The translations under genes were made by a program, and so were the position numbers. From positions 9,672,001 to 9,736,000 of the forward strand of contig NC_134440.1 of assembly GCF_030867145.1 (NCBI RefSeq): 64,000 nt of DNA. Direction: 5' to 3'. Source of the stretch: Opisthocomus hoazin (Eukaryota; Chordata; Aves; Opisthocomiformes; Opisthocomidae). Under the pieces are notes generated by a model that was not told where the DNA came from, did not search any database, and saw nothing but the letters and a program-made list of their open reading frames with translations. Shown one piece after another: positions 44,301 to 55,242 of this stretch (within the stretch, counting starts at the first letter, position 1; the number at the start of each line of letters is the position of its first letter).

Positions 44301-47300
44301 TGCATCTGTTTTTGTAAACAGTCAGAAGCTGCTAAGATCACCTCGAAAACCAACTCGGAAGATCTCAAAGATTCCTTTCAAAGTGCTGGATGCCCCAGAG
44401 CTGCAGGACGACTTCTACCTGAACCTGGTGGACTGGTCCTCTCTTAACGTCCTCAGTGTTGGCCTTGGGACTTGTGTTTACCTGTGGAGCGCTTGTACTA
44501 GCCAGGTCAGTGTCTGGAGAGTGGAGTCGCCCTTGCCGTAGTTCTTTTCCAGCCATAGCATCTTTCAGAGCTATGGAACGCGCTGTCTGAGGGATTCAGC
44601 GCTTGTAATGCTCTGTCCCAAACTAGGTCCTGGTCTGTGAGACAGCGAAGAGCGTAGTGTGGCAATAACAAGTGTTTCTTGTTCCCTTCTGTCCCGCTTT
44701 CAAGGTAACCAGACTGTGTGATCTCTCTGTGGAAGGAGATTCTGTGACATCCGTGGGCTGGTCGGAACGGGTCAGTATAACGCTGGCAGTGGTGGCAGCT
44801 CACACCCTCGTAGCTTAGACACTGCCGTCGTAGCCGTGTAGCTCTTCCTCACAGCTTTGAACTTGGGGTATTGTCCTGTATTTCCCCAAACTCCCTGTAT
44901 GCGTCGCAAATCAAATGTGTCTTCCTGTCTGCACCGTTTTCCTCTGCTAAATGAGAGGGGACCGAGAGCAGCCTCCTGTATCTCGAGGTTCTCGAGGCAT
45001 CTGCTGAGAGCCGTGGGAGGGAGAAAGAGCCAGCTCACTTCTCTTGACAATAAAAAGTTACAGTAAATATATTCCAGCCAGGCTCCTTGGCCCTCTCGGT
45101 AGGGAAAAGATGGAAGAACTCTGGATGCTTTCCATCGTGTGGGATTTATCTCAAGTCTTCTCCTCAGCTCCTAGCTTTTGGTTTACGTCTGTCTGTACTT
45201 ACTGGCTTTACTGACCATGGTTTGCTGTTTGTCCAGGGGAACTTGGTAGCCGTGGGCACACACAAGGGCTTTGTACAGATCTGGGATGCGGCTGCTGGGA
45301 AAAAGCTCTCCATGCTCGAGGGGCACACAGCCCGAGTCGGTAAGGAGGCGGGAGGCCGAGGTTTCGCAGGTTTCCTTTCTTCATGACTGAACTTTTTCCT
45401 TGAAGCAAGGGATCTGCGTGAAATAGCAGAACTCGGAAGGTGCCAGGATTGAGATTTATCCCCTGCTATGTCTCGAGCCGTCTTCAAAGCGTTATCGTCG
45501 AGTAATTGTGGAGCTCTGATCTCGGGTGTGGTGGTGGTTGAGTGTTGCAGCAGGTGTTTCCTCCATGTCTGAGGCATTTTAGGTTTGGTTGCAACATCTT
45601 GTGTCACTGCCACTGGCTTCCGGTTTCAGCCCTGCCGGCAGGCTGCTTGACACTGAGATTTCCAGTTCCCTTCTTCTGCCGGGACTGGTTTTGTTGCTCC
45701 GCAGCGATCTGAACGCTGGAGTGAGATTTGGGAAGTCAGGGCACCCTCCGAGTTTTCTTTCTGTGCTGTACTGCACTGTGAAATAGGATTAGTGATACCT
45801 TCAGTAAGCTTGTGCAGGCTAATCTGTCTTTGCACGCTGTGCTAGGACTTCAGACAGTGGATAGAAGGCAGGTCCATAAGCACAGATGTTTTTTGAATTA
45901 TTTTTTTAAATCCTTGGCAGCTGTGGTGGCTGGGTGCTGCCTGCCCGCTCCCAGGCCTCCCGCAGCACACCCTGACGCTCTGCCCGCGTTGCAGGTGCCT
46001 TGGCGTGGAACGCGGACCAGCTGTCTTCTGGGAGCCGGGACAGGATGATCCTGCAGCGGGACATCCGCACCCCCCCCCTGCAGTCCGAGCGGCGGCTCCA
46101 GGGCCACAGGCAGGAGGTCTGCGGGCTCAAGTGGTCTACGGACCACCAGCTCCTGGCCTCTGGAGGAAATGATAATAAGGTATGGTCCTGCCAAGGAGTC
46201 CACGGGGCTCAGTGTCGCTAGGTCTTCACCAAGAATTGTCAGACCCCCTCTCTTTAGGGATATTTGGCCCTCCGAAAGGGGCTTTTGTTTCGGTCGTTGG
46301 ACTGCGTCCAAACATAAATCATGCGAAGCTTCTACTCGGTCTCCTCTCCCTAATAAAATTAAGAAGGCAAATTTAATTTTGCTCCTGCACTTGGCTAATT
46401 AAATCTATAGCTTGACTCAGGGGTTTGAGTTCAACAAAGCTGCTGCTAAGCTGTGCTTCCTGACTTTGTTCAGGTAGCCTGTGGTCAGGTTTGTTGCAGT
46501 GGTGTTTATGTATGCAGAAGGAAACGGAGTTTAGAGCTATAGAGGTTCTGACACCTGGAACGCAGGCGTGGAGTTGGCTGAGCGCCGTACGGAAGCAGCA
46601 GCTGTTGTGGAGAAGCAGTGCTGGGAGCCCCTGGGAGCAGGCTGCAAGGTGGTGAATGTGCCCGGTGTCCGTGTGACAGCGTGGCTGTGCCGAGTTCCTC
46701 CTGCTCAGAATAACTTCTGAGGAACTCGAGCCCGTTTCTAAACGTGCTCTGGAGTAATGCAGCTGTCGGGGCAAGAGAAGGGTTTGAGTTCATGTTCAGT
46801 GACGCTCTGTCTTTGGCTCCGTCAGCCTGAGGACCGTTCGCTGCCTTGTGGCCCCGCAGCCGAACGGCTCTGGGCAGGGCGTGGGGGGCGGTGTCAGGGT
46901 GGGCCTGGCTGCAGGGTGGGGATGCGTGTGCTGGGGCAGAGCTGTGGGAAATCACTTTGGTGCCCACCTGCCCTCCTCCGTCCCAGCGCAGCGTCGTGGC
47001 TTGTGGGTGTTGCAGACACGCGACAGCAGTGCAGGTTCCATCACGTCTCTCCTCTCTGCCAGCTCCTTGTCTGGAATCACTGCAGCCTGAGTCCTGTCCA
47101 ACAGTACACAGAGCATCTTGCAGCAGTAAAAGCTATCGCCTGGTCTCCGCACCAGCACGGACTGCTCGCCTCCGGCGGTGGGACAGCCGACCGCTGCATA
47201 CGCTTCTGGAACACGCTCACCGGGCAGCCTCTGCAGTGCATCGACACCGGGTCGCAAGTGTGCAACCTGGCCTGGTCGAAACACGCCAACGAGCTCGTGA

Positions 47301-49276
47301 GTTCCTCGCGGTGCGGTGCGGCCGCTGCGCCGTCGACTGTCAGGAAGCGTGACGCGAATTTTCCTCTCCCCTTCCAGGTGAGTACCCACGGATACTCGCA
47401 GAACCAGATCCTCGTCTGGAAATACCCCTCGCTAACTCAAGTGGCAAAGCTAACGGGGCACTCGTACCGAGTCTTGTATCTGGTAAGCGACGGCCGTGTC
47501 TCTGCAGGCTTCTGTAGCTGCGTGTCGGCTGCGCGCGTGCGGGGTGAGGCCAAAGCCGCAGTGCCGGTGGCGCCGGAGCTGCCGGCAGCCGGGCTGGAGC
47601 TACGAATGCTGCCCTGCAAGCGAAGGAAAACGCCTGTATCTGGTTTCCTTGCCTGCGAGGGATGCTTTGGTTTGCTGCTATGGAAATGTGAGGCTTTCTT
47701 AGCGAAGAGCAAAGCCTGCCAAAACTCTGCTGAGGAAGCACAGGCGTCTCTCCTCCTTCCCTGGAGACTTGTACACGTTTTCGCTGGCGACTGCCAGCAG
47801 GTGAAGGGTTTGAGGCTTTCAGTCCTCCTCGTTCGTCATTACAGTACTTGGTGCAGTTAATCCACGCTGACCCTGTGCCTGCTTTGTCGCTGGTGTGTGG
47901 GGCTTTCGGCGGAGTCGTGACAGAGGTGATAAATGTGCAGCTTCGGTTTTGTGGGCTGGATTCCGGTGCAGGTGACTGCCAGAGCTGGCGCATGCAGTCG
48001 TGTCACACTTCCTGCCCTCACACCTCTTTATCATCCGGGGAGGAACAGCCTTAATTACAGCTGCCTTGGATTCTGAACACCAGAATCCTTTTTATGAGAA
48101 TTTCACCCCTGTGTTCCATGGCTGCGTAAGTAAGATGCGAGTGCTCAAATTGGCACCTACGGAGACTGAGCGAGGCAGAGGAAAGCAGAGGTAGTTCTGT
48201 GGTTTCTCACCGCTAGCCAGGTAGGAAGGAGAGTTAAATCTCTCTCGTATTCCAGTGAAGGTTTGTTTTCAACCTCAAAAATGTAACAGCTGCTAAAGGT
48301 TGCTCTCTCTTGGCCGTAGGCAATGTCCCCTGATGGGGAGGCCATCGTTACAGGAGCTGGAGATGAGACCTTGCGCTTCTGGAACGTCTTCAGTAAAACT
48401 CGCTCGACGAAGGTAAGGGTGCGTGCGGGGGTGGCTGCGGCTGTGTCCTGCAGCAGGCTCGGCCCGGGGGCGAGTTCGGGCCAAGTCTGCGCTGCTCTGC
48501 TGCCTTGGCTCTGGTCCCTTCACCACACGCTGCGGGTCGACGGCTGGATGCGGTGCAGGGTTGTACTTTGCTGAGACACGAAGAGATCTGTAGTCATCAG
48601 GTGAAAGAAAAGCCTGCCCCTGTGTGCTCAAGGCAGTGCGACAGAACGGCCTTCTCCTGGCTGCTCGAGGGCTGCTGAGCGTAGCAGCGTTTCGGGGAGC
48701 CCATCCTGCGCCCACCCTCCTCCCTGCAAGGGTGCTGCTGGGAGCTGACCCGCTCCGAGAGCGTTGTCCCCTGGCTCCCCGCGAAACGGCCTCAGACGGG
48801 GGCTTGGGTGGGAGTGGGATCGTGGGTGCTGCCGCTGACAGCTCGCCGTCACCGAGAGCGGGTGGTGCCAGCTGCGCCGAGAGCTGGGCTGGGTGTCTGG
48901 CGGAGGTGGCAGGGAGATCCTGGAGTGAGCTGTGGGGAGCGGGTGCTGCTCGCTGCCGGCGTCCCCGGTCTCTGGCAGCTCTGGGGTACAGCTCCCCACG
49001 AGGCCGGGGGAACGGCACACTTGCCTGCCGTGCTCCTTGTTACCGCCTGGAAAAAGCCCGTGGGAATACTGATGGTGTTGGGCTTTGAACGGTGAGCTCG
49101 GGTCGTGCCCAGAGCTGGAGGTACCTCACCGGATCGGCGGCTGGTTTATTAAAAAACCAAACCCCGAAGCAGGTGGCGTGACGCCGCAGCGCAGCTATGG
49201 AGTGCTCAGCCCCTGCTTTGCCTTTTCCTGGCAGGAGTCTGTATCCGTCCTCAACCTCTTCACCAGGATACGATAA
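41315..49276 (+). CDS. FZR1: Fizzy-related protein (CDH1), APC/C coactivator
   Basis: FZR1 recruits substrates to the anaphase-promoting complex in late mitosis and G1. Coding exons are: 41315-41383, 42466-42591, 42797-42860, 43234-43361, 43818-43900, 44322-44505, 44705-44770, 45237-45339, 45995-46179, 47063-47296, 47378-47482, 48320-48412, 49235-49276. All phases join and give 493 residues, equal to a human isoform length from memory. Motifs are the C-box DRFIPSR (residues 46-52), a [12 protein letters not shown] basic/CDK-site region, seven-bladed WD40 repeats from about residue 175 (for example [43 protein letters not shown]), and the C-terminal Ile-Arg tail that docks on APC3. The first coding exon carries a short 5' UTR from 41238 and the start [12 protein letters not shown]. 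Nothing looks damaged. Confidence 0.97.
41745..42070 (+). mobile_element. Old diverged CR1 fragment, sense, in FZR1 intron
   Basis: The CR1 phrases are recognisable but eroded: GCTCAGCCTGGAGAAGCTGA, then an AGGGGGAATTCCAGTTAGG-like segment and a GTGGGGTCGGTGTCCTCGGA-like stretch. It is more diverged than all other CR1 copies here, so probably older. Confidence 0.65.
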
Positions 49277-51090
49277 AGCCCGCGTGTGGCGAGCCGGGAG
49301 CCCAGCGCCGGCGGTGCCGCGATCAGCCCACTACCTTGGTGTGCATGGAACCCCGAGGAGCCACCGGGAGGGAGGGCCTGGAGGTCGGACCCAGCAGATG
49401 CTAATTAAATATGTGCTTGTGAACCACGCCGGGCAGTGCTTGGGAGGGGACGGGGAGGGAACTGCCAGAGGTTTCCGGATTCATCCTTCGGAAAGGGAAA
49501 CGGGTACAAGAGAAACGTCAAACCAGCGTCCTCCGGCCCTCGGGCTGTGTACTGGAGAGGACGCCGGACCACGAGACCGGACCGAGGCCATCCCCGCTGC
49601 GGTGTTGCCCCTCTTGGGAGAGAGGAGAGTGTCCTCGCCTCTGGGACGGGGCCGGACGCGCTGCTCGCGGCCGCTCTGCCCTGGGACGGACGTCTCTGGA
49701 GGTGGGACCCAGCCGGGCCCGGTGGATACAGCTGGTGCGAGGAGGCTGGGCTCGGGGCTCTGCTTGTCGCTTGACAGGGCAGGGCGTCCCCGCCGCACGG
49801 AGCAGCTGAGGAACTGCTCATTTTCCTTTGTGCTTTTCCTTTTTTCCCCCCAAAAGGTACTATAGTACGCGACGCAGTCATTCCCGTCAGAGAGCTCGGT
49901 TTGCGGCACGCCTGGCAGCTGCCCGCGGGTGCGTTTTGGGGCTGTAAGCTTGGAGGAGGCTTGAGGAGGCTCTGCCTCCGCGGGGCAGGGTCAGAGAGGT
50001 CGGGAGTGGCTGTTGCGTGCTCTGGGCTGATCCTTTTAGTTAACAGAGGGGGAAAACCAGTGGCTTTTCCAACCGGCTGCAAGCCCACCCCGAGGGCCCC
50101 CTCTGCGGCAGGCTGGGTGCTCCGGGGTCCTCCCGAGGCGACGAGCAGCGAGAGGCGTCGAGAAAGCCAGCGGCTCCTGCGGATCCGGGCCTTGGGAGGG
50201 AGCGGGGCCTCTCCTGGCTGGACGGGGCGAGAGCCCGCGGGGGGTCTGGTTCGGGAGCAAGGACGGAGCGTCGCTTCGTTGTATCTTCAAGGCAGAGCCA
50301 GGGACCTGTTGTAATTTTTCTTTGTTTGTTGTTTTGGTTTTTTTGAGTCGTATGGGAAGAGAGCGCCTGCTGGCGTGTTCGGAGCCTGTGTGAGGAGTGC
50401 CGTGGGCCGTGACGCCAAGCGCTTGTGTGTATGTGTTGCTTTTACTTTAACGAGAAGCTGCGCCGCGTGCAGCAGCCCCTTCCTGTCCCTGTCCCTGTGC
50501 TCTCCCCGCCGCGCGCCTGGCTGCTGCCCGCCCTGGGCCCTGCGGCGCCGGCGCTGCGTCCTGCTCCGGTGGGTTTTCCGGGCTGTGTACATAGAGCTTG
50601 ACCTCTTCTCTGTAGCGTCCGTGGGCGATACCTGGCTCTGTCTTTTTTTTCCCCCACCTCCTTTCCCTGAGCCCAGGCTGGCGGGGTGGTGGTGGGACTG
50701 CCGGTGCCCTTCGGGTGAGCTGCCGGGGCGCAGGGGGGTTGGCGGGTCGGCGAGGTGCCGCTCCGCTCGCCCCAGCCTTGGCCGCGCGTGCCGGCACGGC
50801 AGCGCCTGATGGGCTGCGTGGTGCTGCTGGGGCCGTCGTCGGGACGGGCAGGCACTGGTGGGCCGGCAGCTCGCCGCTCCCGGGCAGCACCGCGTCGCCA
50901 GAGCCCCGAGGGGCGGCCGCGGCGGCGTCCTGCAGCCTCGCTCGCCTCCAAAATGGGATTAATTTCAGTGTAATTTCAGAAACGCGGTTCCCACACGCCC
51001 ACTTTGCTGTAGCCCTTGCTGCGGGAGCGCGGGGCTTGGTTTGAAAATCCCTGGTGGCTCCCCAGCTCCAGCCCCTCGCGTGTTGCTCGC
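49277..51090 (+). other. FZR1 3' UTR and downstream sequence
   Basis: Begins after the FZR1 TAA. An ATTAAA occurs early at 49404-49409 and could end a short transcript. No canonical AATAAA is seen before the CR1 at 51095, so the 3' end is unresolved. T-rich runs lie near 50318-50345. No second gene was recognised. Confidence 0.5.
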
Positions 51091-51094
51091 TGCG

Positions 51095-51600
51095 TCACAG
51101 AATCACAGAATGGTGGGGGTTGGAAGGGACCTCTGTGGGTCACCCAGTCCAACCCCCTGCCCAAGCAGGGTCACCCAGAGCAGCTGCACAGCACCGCGGC
51201 CAGGCGGGGCTGGAATATCTCCAGAGAAGGAGACTCCACAGCCTCCCTGGGCAGCCTGGGCCAGGGCTCCGGCACCCTCAGAGGGAAGAAGTTCTTCCTC
51301 GGGTTCAGCTGGAGCTTCCTCTGCTCCAGTTTGTGCCCGTTGCCCCTTGTCCTGTCGCTGGGCACCACTGAAAAGAGTCTGGCCCTGTCCTCCTGACCCC
51401 CACCCTGCAGATATTTAGAGGCATTTCTAATGTCCCCTCGCAGCCTTCTCTTCTCCAGGCTGAACAAGCCCAGCTCCCTCAGCCTCTCCTTGTAGGGGAG
51501 ATGTTCCAGTCCCCTCCTCATCCTCGTAGCCCTGCGCTGGACTCTCTCCAGTAGCTCCTCATCTTTCTGGAACTGGGGAGCCCAGAACTGGACACTGCGT
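51095..51600 (-). mobile_element. CR1 LINE 3' fragment, antisense, downstream of FZR1
   Basis: Starts with the reversed CR1 end (TCACAGAATCACAGAATGG), then GGTTGGAAGGGACCTCTGTG. It continues through the ATATCTCCAGAGAAGGAGAC and CTTCTCTTCTCCAGGCTGAA segments to a trace of [20 protein letters not shown] on the minus strand. About 505 bp. Confidence 0.92.
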
Positions 51601-52072
51601 CCACCGGCACCGTTACGCTTCATCGCGGGGAAGCACCACCGCAACGCACTGAGGAGTCGTTAAAATTAACTCAGTTTAAGTTGGCAAGCGGGGTGGAAGG
51701 CAGAGGTCTGTCACGCGCGCCCGTCCCGTGCCACGCCGCCCCGTCGGGGCTGCTGCTGGGGATCTGCTGTCCCCTGTGGGTTCCCCCGCCTCAGCCCTGG
51801 TGCGCAGACCCCCACCACGCTGCGTGTGGGTGGGGGGGGGAACGCTGGTGGTCTGAGCCGTGGGGCGGCTTCACGCTGTGGGGTGGTTGGTTTCACGCTG
51901 TGGGGTGGTTTCACGCCGGTGTTTGCCCCTTTGGGGCAGGGGGTGGGAGCACGGGGGGCAGGGGCTGAGCACGGCGTCGGGCGAGCGTCGCCGCGGGGGC
52001 TGCACCCCCGGCGCGGAGCTCCCCGGCTCTCCCCGGCACCATGTTCCTCTCACCCGGGACCTTCGCTCTCAC
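51601..52072. other. GC-rich intergenic sequence with a small tandem repeat
   Basis: Contains about three imperfect copies of a TTCACGCTGTGGGGTGG-type unit near 51869-51917. I see no recognisable gene. Confidence 0.5.
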
Positions 52073-52198
52073 CTTGGCCTCCCGCTTTGGAGCCGCCATG
52101 GGCGCAGGCGGCTGCTCCCACCGCGCCGGGCACGGGGGCTCGCGATCTCCCACCCTGCCGGCCTGCGGCTGCACGCGCTGCCTAACGAGCGTGGCCAT
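52073..52198 (-). CDS. Orphan candidate first coding exon, unknown protein
   Basis: A 42-codon minus-strand stretch starts with ATG (MATLVRQRVQPQAG...) and ends APKREAK at a strong GTGAGA donor, phase 0, in GC-rich sequence. It is rich in Arg, Pro and Gln, and I do not recognise the family. No partner exon was identified downstream between 51600 and 52072 or beyond. It may be a real first exon, or chance in CpG-rich DNA. Confidence 0.3.
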
Positions 52199-52664
52199 AA
52201 CGAGCTGCTCGGCTCGGCTGGGCCGTTTGGCATGGCCCGGGCTCACTTCCGCCCCGTCGCTGGTGCCGAGGCCGGGCTGGGGGTCCCGGGAGCGCTCTCT
52301 GGGGTCTCCGGCGTCCCCGGTGAGCGGGGGGCTGCGGCGGCTGGCGGCCGTGCGCGGCGGCGTGCGAGACGGGGGAAGGAGCGGAGCGGCAGCGAGCTCG
52401 TGTTTGCGGGGTGCGATCGGGCAGTGCTGGGCTGAGCGGGGGTCCCCCCCGAGCCGGGGGGCTGCGGCCTCGCACCATCGTTCCCTGGGCGGCATCATAG
52501 GGTGGGGGGAAAAACAGCGCGTTGACCCTTCTCCGTGTACAGCAACCGACCTGGCATTAAACAAGTTGTGAATTGGTGGCTCGTGGGCCCTGCTTTGCTC
52601 TTCTGGGGTGGGGTAGGGGGGCAGCGAGCCCCCGGGGTCCTGCAGCCCCTGCCCCAGCCCGTGG

Positions 52665-52670
52665 TTTATT
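52665..52670 (-). terminator. Candidate minus-strand poly(A) signal AATAAA
   Basis: Canonical hexamer on the minus strand. It is the nearest downstream of the GRAM-domain exons at 54638-55088 and could end that transcript. It also lies about 4.6 kb beyond the MFSD12 stop, for which no closer hexamer was noticed. Confidence 0.4.
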
Positions 52671-53252
52671 GCCCCCCCCCACCCTGCTCCTGGTCACTTT
52701 GCTGCTGGGGGGAGGGGGAGAGGCGCAGCCCCAGCTCCCCCCGCCCTGCCCCAGGTCCCTCTCGGGGCAGGGAGGGATCGAGCCCCCCGCGGGCTCCTCC
52801 GGCCGAGGGGCAGTTGCTGGGTGCCCGTTCCGGCACTGGGTGTTGCAGGGGAGCTACGGCAGCGCTGGGCATGGAGCTGGGGCAGCACCCACCCTGGGTC
52901 CCGCCAAGCACCCTGGAGACGGAGGGGCCGCTGCCGCTGTACGGGTGGGACCCTCGCTGGGTGCGGGGAGAGACCACCCTGCCCCTTCCCCAGGGTCTGC
53001 ACCATGGCCACGGCCTCTCCAGCGTGGAGCGGGGAGGGGACGGGGGGTGGGGGACGGGGGGTGGCTCCTGCCTCCGGCCTGGCAGGGTGCTGCTGGGTGC
53101 TAACCCCCTCCCAGGTCCTGTCCAGGCTCAGCGCTCGCAGCCCCCCCGGCTTGGCCCAGGGAACCGGTCAGGGCCATGTCCTTGAGGAAGGGGCAACATG
53201 GAGCCCCCCAGCCCTGAGCACCCCCGGAGGTGGGGGGGGGCAGCTTCATTAA

Positions 53253-53258
53253 TAAAAC
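53253..53258 (+). terminator. Candidate plus-strand poly(A) signal AATAAA
   Basis: Canonical AATAAA in GC-rich DNA that otherwise almost lacks A/T-rich hexamers. It could end a distal FZR1 3' UTR isoform or an unrecognised plus-strand transcript. No coding partner was identified. Confidence 0.35.
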
Positions 53259-54637
53259 AGTCCTGGCCCTTTGGCTCTGCCTCGCCCGGCACCGGGTGCC
53301 CCCATGCCTGACCCCCGTTGGCGGGGAGGGCTGGGGGCGGTCGGTGCCAGACCCCTGCCCACCCCCGGAGCTGGGAGACCTGGGGGGAGCAGGACAGAGC
53401 CCCACAGCCTGCGTGAGTGCCCCAGGCAGCTTGGGGGGCTGGGAGGCTCATGGCGAGGGACCCCCGCCTGCTCCCCGAGAGGTGGGGGAAGGGCTCGGGG
53501 CAGCCCCCGAACCCCCAGCCCAGGCCCTGTGGTGGCTGGGTCCTTGCTGGCCTCGTGGCATCTTGTACGGGGGGGGAGGCAGGGTGAGCCGAGGTCCCCC
53601 CAACTCACCGGTGCCCCAGGCTGAGGCCTGGCCAGTCCCCCCGCCCTGGGGACGCAGTGGCTGGGGGCTCAAGGAGGAGTGGGAGATGCCCAGGCTGCCA
53701 TTGGCACCCTGGAGAGTGGGCGGCAGCGGGGCCGGGGGGGTCCCGAAGCCCCAGGGTGCGGGACGGGGTGCCCCCCAGAAGCTGCGGGGCTTTGCCAAGG
53801 GCACCCGCTCACCGCTGCTCTGAGCCAGCGCTGCCACCGCCTCTTCATCCCCCTCCTCCTCCTCCTCTGCTGGGGCCTGAGCGCCCCAGGACCAGCGAGG
53901 GGCCGGGGGGGGGGTCTGAGGTCTGGGGGGGGCACAGTGGGCCGTGAGGAGCCGTGTCTGTGCTCCCTGGAGCTGCTGGGGTGGGCGAGGGCAGCACGGT
54001 CCCTCCCGCGGGGCTGGGCAGGGGGAGCAGAGCTGGGGGCCTCGGCGGGGCAGAAACGGGGACGGGGACACATGCGCGTGCACGAGCAGGGCTGCGAGCG
54101 TGTTGTGAGGGTCCTGTGAGCGTGCGAGGGGCTGCGAGTGTGCGAGGGGCTGCGGGGCAGCCTCACCGGTGGCTCCTGGGGGCTGGGCGCTCCAGGCTGC
54201 CCCACTCCAGGCCCCCCTGGCTCGAGCCCTGCAGAGGACGAGCGCTGGCCGTGGGGCTGCCCCCCAGCACCCTGCCCCATGGCCGTGGGGTCACGGGTGG
54301 GCCCTGCCTCGTGCCACCCCGAGGAAGGTCCCCGCGACTCCTGGGGTCTGCACTAGCCTAGGCCAGGTTTTCTCAACCCCCCGTTCCCCCCCGAAAGCCC
54401 TCCCGGGGACAGACCCCCGCGCAGCGTCAGCTGCTGCCACCGTGTCCGGCCCCGCAGCCGCGCGTCCCCCTGCCGCAGCCTCTCTGGGGCTTCCCAGAGA
54501 TTTCCTCCGAGAGGCCCGAGAGCTCCGGCCGCTGTCCTGGACACGGAGAGATGACGGCGGGTGCTGGGGGTGCCGGCGACCCCCATGGCCCTGTAATGGG
54601 GGGCACAGACCCCCCCGTGCCCAGACCCAGCGCGTAC

Positions 54638-55088
54638 CCGCCGGCGTTTGCAGACCGTCAGGAGCTGGCACGTGGCCTCCCGCCGGCGCAGCGACACGAA
54701 GACGAACGGCCGGGACCGGGGAAGCGTTCAGCCCAGAGCCCGCTGGCCATGGGGACCAGGACACCCCACATCAGCACCCCGGGCTCAGCACCCCGACTCC
54801 GTCCCCCGGGCCATGTGGAGGCCGAGCACATTGGGCACCAGGAGCGCCATGTTGGCCTTCCTGATGGCCAAGATGGAGGCGATGGGGACAACTGCCTGCA
54901 CGGGGGGGGACCAGGCAGCGTCACCACGTCCCTGGCTGCTGCCTGTGCCCCTCACCGCAGCCCCACGCTGGCCCCAGCCCACCTGGGTGTCCCTGAGCAG
55001 GAGGTGGAGTGGAAGCAGCCGCGGCGGGAGGGGATGTAGCAGCGGCTGCGGCAGGGCACATCGCGATGCCGGGCGCAGGAGCAGCAGC
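54638..55088 (-). pseudogene. GRAM-domain protein (GRAMD1/2-like) exons, apparently frame-disrupted
   Basis: Three minus-strand blocks match the order of a GRAM domain. Block 55088-54983 has SCARHRDV...RCYI...GCFHS, then in another frame HLLLRDTQ before a GTGGGC donor. Block 54895 onward follows a CAG acceptor: AVVPIASILAIRKANMALLV then PNVLGLHMARGTE. Block 54706-54638 has FVFVSLRRREATCQLLTVCK, then a GTACGC donor. GRAM domains of the GRAMD1/2 type carry the same series (CALQRD, a KKxxTALLVPN core, FVSLLSRD). In the first block the frame is short by one base. The third block has an in-frame TGA upstream and no clear acceptor. It is either a decaying pseudogene or a real gene with assembly indels. 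N-terminal and C-terminal exons were not identified. Confidence 0.5.
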
Positions 55089-55133
55089 CTGGCAGCGCTT
55101 CCCGCTCAGCGAGCTCCTGCCGGCATGGTGCAG

Positions 55134-55242
55134 GGCCGGCGTGGCGTGGGGCCGGCGTGGCGTGGGGCCGGCACGGCGTGGGGCCGGCACGGCGTGGGGC
55201 CGGCGTGGCGTGGGGCTGGCACGGCGTGGGGCTGGTGTGGCG
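55134..55242. repeat. 16-bp minisatellite (GGCCGGCGTGGCGTGG) x about 7
   Basis: Tandem copies of GGCCGGCGTGGCGTGG alternate with a GGCCGGCACGGCGTGG variant and decay at the right end. The array lies immediately upstream (minus sense) of the GRAM-domain exons. Confidence 0.88.

Larger units (their letters stand above)
52200..54637. other. Unresolved GC-rich interval between FZR1 and MFSD12
   Basis: Many overlapping frames on both strands. A minus-strand AATAAA lies at 52665-52670 and a plus-strand AATAAA at 53253-53258, so opposing transcripts may end here. On the minus strand, splice-like borders surround an acidic segment (AEEEEEGDEEAVAALAQSS, about 53809-53871, then GTGAGC). A Pro/Gly-rich segment ends in a GTGAGT donor near 53604. 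These could be downstream exons of the GRAM-domain gene, but no domain is recognisable. Confidence 0.4.

Noticed and set aside
52871-52990. Possible TEKTL1 (C19orf71) first exon, plus strand (PPWVPPSTLETEGPLPLYG)
   Set aside because: A short resemblance to the start of the human protein as I remember it. The following sequence does not continue the match and no further exon was found. It could be chance.
55134-55242. CRISPR-like array
   Set aside because: Units are contiguous 16-bp copies without spacers in a vertebrate genome, so it is a minisatellite.
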